NCBI RefSeq assembly: GCF_005080685.1
Contig: NZ_CP039371.1
Span: forward strand, 6,386,001-6,450,000
Length of the DNA stretch: 64,000 bases
Source of the DNA: Pseudomonas putida
Lineage (GTDB): Bacteria > Pseudomonadota > Gammaproteobacteria > Pseudomonadales > Pseudomonadaceae
Direction of reading: 5' to 3'
Shown: positions 59,363 through 64,000 of the stretch, piece after piece
Numbering within the stretch: the first letter of the stretch is position 1
How the letters are laid out: every line of letters begins with the position of its first letter
Made by a program: the position numbers and the translations under genes
Notes under the pieces: model-generated
What the model saw: only the letters and a program-made list of their open reading frames with translations
Told to the model about the DNA's origin: nothing
Database searches by the model: none

Positions 59363-59376
59363 TGCATTTTACTGCA
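59363..59376. promoter_or_regulatory. palindromic operator 2
   Basis: TGCATTTTACTGCA, nearly identical to operator 1 (one mismatch), 42 bp away centre to centre, about four helical turns. The pair suits cooperative binding by a dimeric repressor. Confidence 0.5.
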
Positions 59377-59448
59377 CAAAAAAGGTTCTTCACGGAATGT
59401 TGGTGAGAGCCACCAGGTGCTTGTCTTGGAGGTTGAGGTGGTTCGTAA

Positions 59449-59476
59449 ATCGAGCGCCGCGCGGGCGGCGCTCGAT
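59449..59476. repeat. perfect 12-bp GC-rich hairpin
   Basis: ATCGAGCGCCGC-GCGG-GCGGCGCTCGAT, a perfect 12-bp stem with 4-base loop, in the gap between the two-gene module and pycB. No T-run on either side and no gene ends here; may be a mobile-element remnant or a regulatory structure. Confidence 0.6.
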
Positions 59477-59509
59477 CTCACAGGCGCCAAATACCTTACG
59501 GCAGGCAAT

Positions 59510-59537
59510 AAAAAAAAAGGGGAGCATCCGCCCCCCA
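59510..59537 (-). terminator. rho-independent terminator after pycB
   Basis: On the minus strand GGGGGGCGGATGCTCCCC, a 7-bp stem, followed by nine T. 32 bp past the pycB stop. Confidence 0.8.
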
Positions 59538-59568
59538 GAGGTAAACCGTTTGTAGATGAGGGCTTCGA

Positions 59569-61377
59569 TCAGCCCTCGATCTCGATCAGGATCTCACCCG
59601 GCGTCACGCGATCGCCCTTGGCTACGTGAATGGCCACGACCTTGCCGGCGATGGCCGCCTGGACTTCGGTCTCCATCTTCATGGCTTCGGTGATCAGTAC
59701 GGCCTGGCCGGCCTTGACCATGTCGCCTTCCTTGACCAGCACATCGACGATGTTGCCAGGCATGGTGGTGCTGACGTGGCCGGGGGCACTGGCCTGCTTG
59801 CGCTTGCTGCCGCCACCGCCGACGAACTCGTTGAGCGGCTCGAACACCACTTCTTCCGGCATGCCGTCGATCGACAGGTAGAAGTGACGCTTGCCTTCGG
59901 CCTTCACGCCCACGCCGGTGATGTCGACGCGGTAGGTCTCGCCGTGCACGTCGATGACGAACTCGGTCGGTACGCCTTCACCGCCTGGGGCGGCAACAGC
60001 GCCGGCTTCCGGGATCGGCAGCAGGGCTTCGGGGATGAGGGTGCCGGCTTCACGCTCTTCGAGGAACTTGCGGCCGATGTCCGGGAACATGGCGAAGGTC
60101 AGCACGTCTTCTTCGCAACGGGCCAGGGCACCGATGTCGGCACGCAGCTTGGCCATCTCTGGTTTGAGCAGGTCGGCCGGGCGCACGTCGATGACGTCTT
60201 CGCTGCCGATCGCCTGGCGGCGCAGTTGCTCGTTGACCACGCCCGGAGCCTTGCCGTAGCCACCCTGCAGGTACAGCTTCACCTCGTTGGTGATGGTCTT
60301 GTAGCGCTCGCCGGCGAGCACGTTGAAGAACGCCTGGGTACCGACGATCTGCGAAGTCGGCGTCACCAGCGGCGGGAAGCCGAGGTCTTCACGCACCCGC
60401 GGGATCTCCGCCAGCACTTCGTTCATGCGGTTGAGCGCGCCCTGCTCCTTGAGCTGGTTGGCCAGGTTGGAAATCATCCCACCCGGTACCTGGTTGACCT
60501 GCACGCGGGTATCCACGGCGGTGAACTCGCTCTCGAACTGGTGGTACTTCTTGCGCACGGCGTAGAAGTACAGGCCGATTTCCTGCAGCAGCTCCAAGTC
60601 CAGGCCGGTGTCGAACTCGCTACCCTTGAGCGCGGCGACCATCGACTCGGTGCCCGGGTGGCTGGTGCCCCAGGCGAAGCTGGAGATGGCGGTGTCGATG
60701 TGGTCGGCACCGTTTTCCACAGCCTTGAGCTGACACATCGCGGCCAGGCCAGCGGTGTCGTGGGAGTGGATGAACACCGGCAGCGACTGCTCGGCCTTCA
60801 GCGCCTTGACCAGCTCGCCGGTCGCGTATGGGGTCAGCAGGCCGGCCATGTCCTTGATCGCCACCGAGTCGCAACCCATGGCTTCCATCTGCTTGGCCTG
60901 TTTGACGAAGGCGTCGATGGTGTGGACCGGGCTGGTGGTGTAGGCGATGGTGCCCTGGGCGTGCTTGCCGGCGGCCTTCACCGCTTCGATGGCCACGCGC
61001 AGGTTACGCACGTCGTTCATGGCGTCGAAGATGCGGAACACGTCGATGCCGTTGACCGCAGCCTTGGCCACGAAGGCCTTGACCACGTCGTCGCTGTAGT
61101 GGCGGTAGCCCAGCAGGTTCTGGCCGCGCAGGAGCATCTGCAGGCGGGTGTTGGGCAGCGCGGCACGCAGCTTGCGCAGGCGCTCCCATGGGTCTTCCTT
61201 GAGGAAGCGCACGCAGGCGTCGAAGGTGGCGCCGCCCCAGACTTCCAGCGACCAGTAGCCGACCTTGTCGAGCTTGTCGCAGATCGGCAGCATGTCTTCG
61301 GTACGCATGCGGGTGGCCAGCAGGGACTGGTGGGCGTCGCGCAGGATCGTGTCGGTTACGTGGATTTTCTTGGACAT
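59569..61377 (-). CDS. pycB: pyruvate carboxylase subunit B (carboxyltransferase + biotin domain)
   Basis: 602 residues from ATG 61377 (MSKKIHVTDTILRDAHQSLL) with GAGGAA upstream. N-terminal carboxyltransferase domain (DTILRDAHQSLLATRMRTED, metal-binding HSHDTAGLAAM), PYC-OadA middle region, and a C-terminal biotinyl domain with EAMKMETEVQAA, whose Lys carries biotin. Transfers CO2 from biotin to pyruvate to make oxaloacetate. Same family as oxaloacetate decarboxylase alpha, but the pycA gene just upstream identifies the two-subunit pyruvate carboxylase of pseudomonads. Confidence 0.93.
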   Translation of the reverse strand: MSKKIHVTDTILRDAHQSLLATRMRTEDMLPICDKLDKVGYWSLEVWGGATFDACVRFLKEDPWERLRKLRAALPNTRLQMLLRGQNLLGYRHYSDDVVKAFVAKAAVNGIDVFRIFDAMNDVRNLRVAIEAVKAAGKHAQGTIAYTTSPVHTIDAFVKQAKQMEAMGCDSVAIKDMAGLLTPYATGELVKALKAEQSLPVFIHSHDTAGLAAMCQLKAVENGADHIDTAISSFAWGTSHPGTESMVAALKGSEFDTGLDLELLQEIGLYFYAVRKKYHQFESEFTAVDTRVQVNQVPGGMISNLANQLKEQGALNRMNEVLAEIPRVREDLGFPPLVTPTSQIVGTQAFFNVLAGERYKTITNEVKLYLQGGYGKAPGVVNEQLRRQAIGSEDVIDVRPADLLKPEMAKLRADIGALARCEEDVLTFAMFPDIGRKFLEEREAGTLIPEALLPIPEAGAVAAPGGEGVPTEFVIDVHGETYRVDITGVGVKAEGKRHFYLSIDGMPEEVVFEPLNEFVGGGGSKRKQASAPGHVSTTMPGNIVDVLVKEGDMVKAGQAVLITEAMKMETEVQAAIAGKVVAIHVAKGDRVTPGEILIEIEG

Positions 61378-61388
61378 TATTAGGTTCC

Positions 61389-62804
61389 TCACAGGCCTGC
61401 GTGGGCGGCGATGGCGGCGGCGATGGCCAGGGCCAGCTCTTCGGGTTTGCGCTTGATCGAGTAGTTGGTCAGTTCAGGGTGGCTTTCGACGAAGCTGGTG
61501 TTGAACTGGCCGCTACGGAATTCCGGGTTGCGCAGGATTTCCTGGTAGTACGCGGCGGTGGTCTTCACCCCTTGCACGCGCATGTCGTCCAGGGCCCGCA
61601 GGCCGCGGTCCATGGCTTCTTCCCAGGTCAATGCCCAGACCACCAGTTTCAGGCACATGGAATCGTAGAACGGCGGAATCGTGTAGCCGGTGTAGATCGC
61701 CGTATCGGTACGCACGCCCGGGCCGCCGGGGGCGTAGTAGCGGGTGATCTTGCCGAAGCTTGGCAGGAAGTTGTTCTTCGGGTCTTCGGCGTTGATCCGG
61801 AACTGCAACGCGTAGCCACGGTGCTGGATGTCTTCCTGCTTGACCGAGAGCGGCAGGCCCGAGGCGATGCGGATCTGCTCGCGGACGATGTCGATGCCGG
61901 TGATTTCCTCGGTGATGGTGTGTTCCACCTGCACCCGGGTGTTCATTTCCATGAAGTACACCTCGCCATCGGCGAGCAGGAACTCCACGGTACCGGCATT
62001 CTCGTAGTTCACCGCCTTGGCCGCACGCACCGCCAGGTCACCGATGTAGGCGCGCTGCTCGGGCGTGAGCTGGGGGCTCGGGGCGATTTCGATGAGTTTC
62101 TGGTTACGGCGCTGGATCGAGCAGTCGCGCTCGAACAGGTGCACGACGTTGCCGAAGCTGTCACCGAGAATCTGCGCCTCGATGTGCTTGGGGTTGACGA
62201 TGCACTTCTCGAGGAACACTTCCGCCGAACCGAAGGCCTTGGTAGCCTCGGAGATGACGCGGGGGAAGTTCTGTTCCAGCTCTTCACGGCTGTTGCAGCG
62301 GCGAATACCACGGCCGCCGCCACCGGAGGTGGCCTTGAGCATTACCGGGTAACCGATGCGGTCGCCTTCGCTCAGGGCTTCGTGGATGTCGGCAACGTTG
62401 CCTTCGGTACCTGGGGTGACCGGTACGCCGGCCTGGATCATGGTGCGGCGGGCTTCGGTCTTGTCGCCCATGCGGCGGATGACGTCGGCGGCCGGGCCGA
62501 TGAACTTGATCCCGCGCTCGGCGCAGATCTCTGCCAGTTCGGCGTTTTCCGACAGGAAACCGTAGCCTGGGTGCAAGGCGTCACAGCCGGTTTCCACAGC
62601 GAGGTTCACCAGCTTGCGCGGGTTCAGGTAGCCGGCCAGAGGCTCGGCACCGATGCTGTAGGCCTCGTCGGCGCGCTTGACGTGCAAGGCGTGACGGTCG
62701 GCGTCGGAGTAGATCGCGACAGAGCGAATGCCCATCTCGGCGCAGGCACGCACGATCCGAACTGCGATTTCACCCCGGTTGGCGATCAGGATTTTTTTTA
62801 TCAC
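61389..62804 (-). CDS. pycA: pyruvate carboxylase subunit A (biotin carboxylase)
   Basis: 471 residues from GTG 62804 (MIKKILIANRGEIAVRIVRA). ATP-grasp biotin carboxylase: MLKATSGGGGRGIRRCNSRE is the ATP-binding glycine loop, EIAPSPQLTPEQRAYIGD and EMNTRVQVEHTITEEITGID the active site, followed by a C-terminal domain with YYAPGGPGVRTDTAIYTGYT. Carboxylates the biotin of PycB. 11 bp upstream of pycB on the same strand; divergent from the LysR gene. Confidence 0.95.
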   Translation of the reverse strand: MIKKILIANRGEIAVRIVRACAEMGIRSVAIYSDADRHALHVKRADEAYSIGAEPLAGYLNPRKLVNLAVETGCDALHPGYGFLSENAELAEICAERGIKFIGPAADVIRRMGDKTEARRTMIQAGVPVTPGTEGNVADIHEALSEGDRIGYPVMLKATSGGGGRGIRRCNSREELEQNFPRVISEATKAFGSAEVFLEKCIVNPKHIEAQILGDSFGNVVHLFERDCSIQRRNQKLIEIAPSPQLTPEQRAYIGDLAVRAAKAVNYENAGTVEFLLADGEVYFMEMNTRVQVEHTITEEITGIDIVREQIRIASGLPLSVKQEDIQHRGYALQFRINAEDPKNNFLPSFGKITRYYAPGGPGVRTDTAIYTGYTIPPFYDSMCLKLVVWALTWEEAMDRGLRALDDMRVQGVKTTAAYYQEILRNPEFRSGQFNTSFVESHPELTNYSIKRKPEELALAIAAAIAAHAGL

Positions 62805-62993
62805 TGGAGTCTTCCCAAAGCCGTAGGAACAGACGATCCGGTTCTACCGGTCGGCGCGTGACCAGACATTGTTGGCCAGTCGCCTATTCAAGCTAGCGCC
62901 GATGGTCGATAAACAAAAATCAATATTTGTTAGGGGCTGTATTAGCAAAAGCTTATAGTCTGGTAACAAGCTGTTGCCGCAGGGCGGATAAAA

Positions 62994-63956
62994 ATGCGTA
63001 AGTCCTTGATGCGTATGACTTTGCGTCAATTGCAGATCTTCAACGAGGTGTGCGATCTGCGCTCGTACAGCCGTGCGGCCGAGGAAATGGCGCTCACGCA
63101 ACCCGCCGTAAGTCTACAGATCCGCCAGCTCGAGGAGCTGATTGGCCAGCCGTTGTTCGAGTACGTGGGCAAGAAGCTCTACCTGACCGACGCCGCCGAG
63201 GCCCTGCAACGCGCCAGCCGCGACATCTTCGGGCGCCTGGAGAGCCTGGACATGCAGCTTTCGGACATGCAGGGCTCACTGCAGGGGCAGTTGAAACTGG
63301 CGGTCGAGTCCAGCGCCAAGTACTTCGTGCCACACCTGTTCGCCGCCTTCAAGCAGCGTCACCCGGAGGTCAACCTGACGCTCACGGTGGTCAACCGCGC
63401 CCAGGCCATCCGCCGGCTTTCCGATAACCGCGATGACCTGATCATCATGTCCATGGTGCCCCAGGACATGGGCCTGGAGTTCCTGCCGTTCCTCAACAAC
63501 CCGATCGTCGCCGTGGCACCGCCCGATCACCCGCTGAGCAAGCTCGAGCACCTGCGCCTGCAGGACCTGGAACCTCATACCCTGCTCGTGCGCGAACAGG
63601 GCTCAGGCACGCGCAAGGCCTGCGAGGAATACTTCAAGGACAAGCGCGTGCACTTCACCCAGACCCTGGAAGTGGCCTCGGCCGATGCCCAGCGTGAATG
63701 CGTGATCGCCGGGCTCGGCATCGCCCTGCTGACCCGCCATGCGCTGAACCTGGAGTTGGCCACGGGCGTGCTCAAGGAGTTGCCGGTGGAGGAACTGCCC
63801 CTGTACCGCAGCTGGTGCGTGGTGCAGTCCAAGGCCAAGCGGCAGTCGCCGGTGGCCTTGGCGTTTCTTGCGTTCATCCGCAGCGAACGTGCAATGATCA
63901 GCGGGCTTGTTGAGCGCTTTTCTGGGAAGCTGCCGACGCTGCCCGCCACGCCGTGA
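62994..63956 (+). CDS. LysR-family regulator divergent from pycAB
   Basis: 320 residues from ATG 62994 (MRKSLMRMTLRQLQIFNEVC), with GGCGGA upstream; ATGs at residues 6 and 8 are possible. The HTH SRAAEEMALTQPAVSLQIRQ and CbbR-like effector domain (LKLAVESSAKYFVPHLFAAF, LLVREQGSGTRKACEEYF) are clear. CbbR-type LysR proteins sense metabolites in carbon assimilation, so control of pyruvate carboxylase is plausible but unproven. Confidence 0.9.
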   Translation: MRKSLMRMTLRQLQIFNEVCDLRSYSRAAEEMALTQPAVSLQIRQLEELIGQPLFEYVGKKLYLTDAAEALQRASRDIFGRLESLDMQLSDMQGSLQGQLKLAVESSAKYFVPHLFAAFKQRHPEVNLTLTVVNRAQAIRRLSDNRDDLIIMSMVPQDMGLEFLPFLNNPIVAVAPPDHPLSKLEHLRLQDLEPHTLLVREQGSGTRKACEEYFKDKRVHFTQTLEVASADAQRECVIAGLGIALLTRHALNLELATGVLKELPVEELPLYRSWCVVQSKAKRQSPVALAFLAFIRSERAMISGLVERFSGKLPTLPATP

Positions 63957-64000
63957 GTTCCTGCAAGTCAGGGTAGTCCGCCAGGTCACGCAGCAGTTGT
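63898..64000 (-). CDS. partial CDS, 3' end only, overlapping the LysR end
   Basis: A minus-strand frame open from the window edge to a TGA at 63898-63900, reading QLLRDLADYPDLQELTAWRA then ending QKSAQQAR. Other minus frames here are closed or out of register. It overlaps the LysR stop tail-to-tail by 59 bp. Too short for a family call; it could be a shadow frame. Confidence 0.45.
   Translation of the reverse strand, partial: QLLRDLADYPDLQELTAWRAASAASQKSAQQAR

Noticed and set aside
59305..59508. 67-residue minus-strand open frame in the gap before pycB
   Set aside because: It overlaps the operator palindromes and hairpin, has no family features and no good ribosome site.

Overview
This window is a high-GC chromosomal segment of a fluorescent pseudomonad, most likely the Pseudomonas putida group. 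The evidence is the gene order (crc next to pyrE and rph, rpoZ-spoT-ridA, exbB-exbD-tonB, oxyR-recG, rubredoxin and its reductase, ubiC-ubiA, phoB-phoR, pstSCAB-phoU, purE-purK, aspA, pycA-pycB) and the many REP-type inverted repeats of the form CGGGACAAGCCCGCTCC that sit between genes. No rRNA, tRNA, CRISPR array, insertion sequence or prophage structural gene was recognised. Identifications come from reading motifs by eye, not from a search.

Layout. 1-760: end of a DUF4810 gene and a DUF799 lipoprotein gene. 916-5388: pyrE (frameshifted as given), crc, a DUF4870 membrane protein, rph, a YicC-type nuclease and gmk. 5524-10363: a polyamine/GABA-type catabolic cluster with an APC permease, a PuuD-like hydrolase and a PuuA-like ligase, divergent from a LysR regulator. 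10639-14261: rpoZ, spoT, ridA and a lipoprotein. 14302-20605: a sugar-nucleotide-type epimerase, the ExbB/ExbD/TonB energy-transducing system, oxyR and recG. 20684-26632: a YbaK-HDOD fusion, a small exported protein, HU, the rubredoxin pair, ubiC-ubiA and a small exported protein. 26807-38995: the phosphate regulon (phoB, phoR, pstS, pstC, pstA, pstB, phoU) with three recognisable Pho boxes, interrupted by a HlyC/CorC-type protein, an M23 peptidase and a REC-PilZ-like regulator.

39155-43171 is the main accessory region, inserted between pstS and an MFS transporter gene. It holds an S-type pyocin-like bacteriocin gene (frameshifted as given), a DUF6392 gene that starts on the bacteriocin stop codon and is the likely cognate immunity gene, and an unusual 506-residue protein. 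That protein joins a complete colicin-E-type immunity domain to a pyocin translocation module that stops just where the DNase domain would begin. The bacteriocin start codon and Shine-Dalgarno lie in a perfect 9-bp hairpin.

43277-64000 returns to ordinary Pseudomonas genes: MFS transporter, thioesterase, mutarotase, small membrane and exported proteins, purK-purE, a LysR gene, aspA, an AraC regulator, an acetylpolyamine deacetylase overlapping a polyamine-binding protein, a MocR regulator divergent from a PaiB-like gene, two GNAT acetyltransferases, a small two-gene module with a HipB-like repressor and palindromic operators, pyruvate carboxylase subunits and a LysR regulator. Two independent single-base frameshifts (pyrE and the bacteriocin) are either real lesions or assembly errors, and should be resolved before physiological conclusions are drawn.
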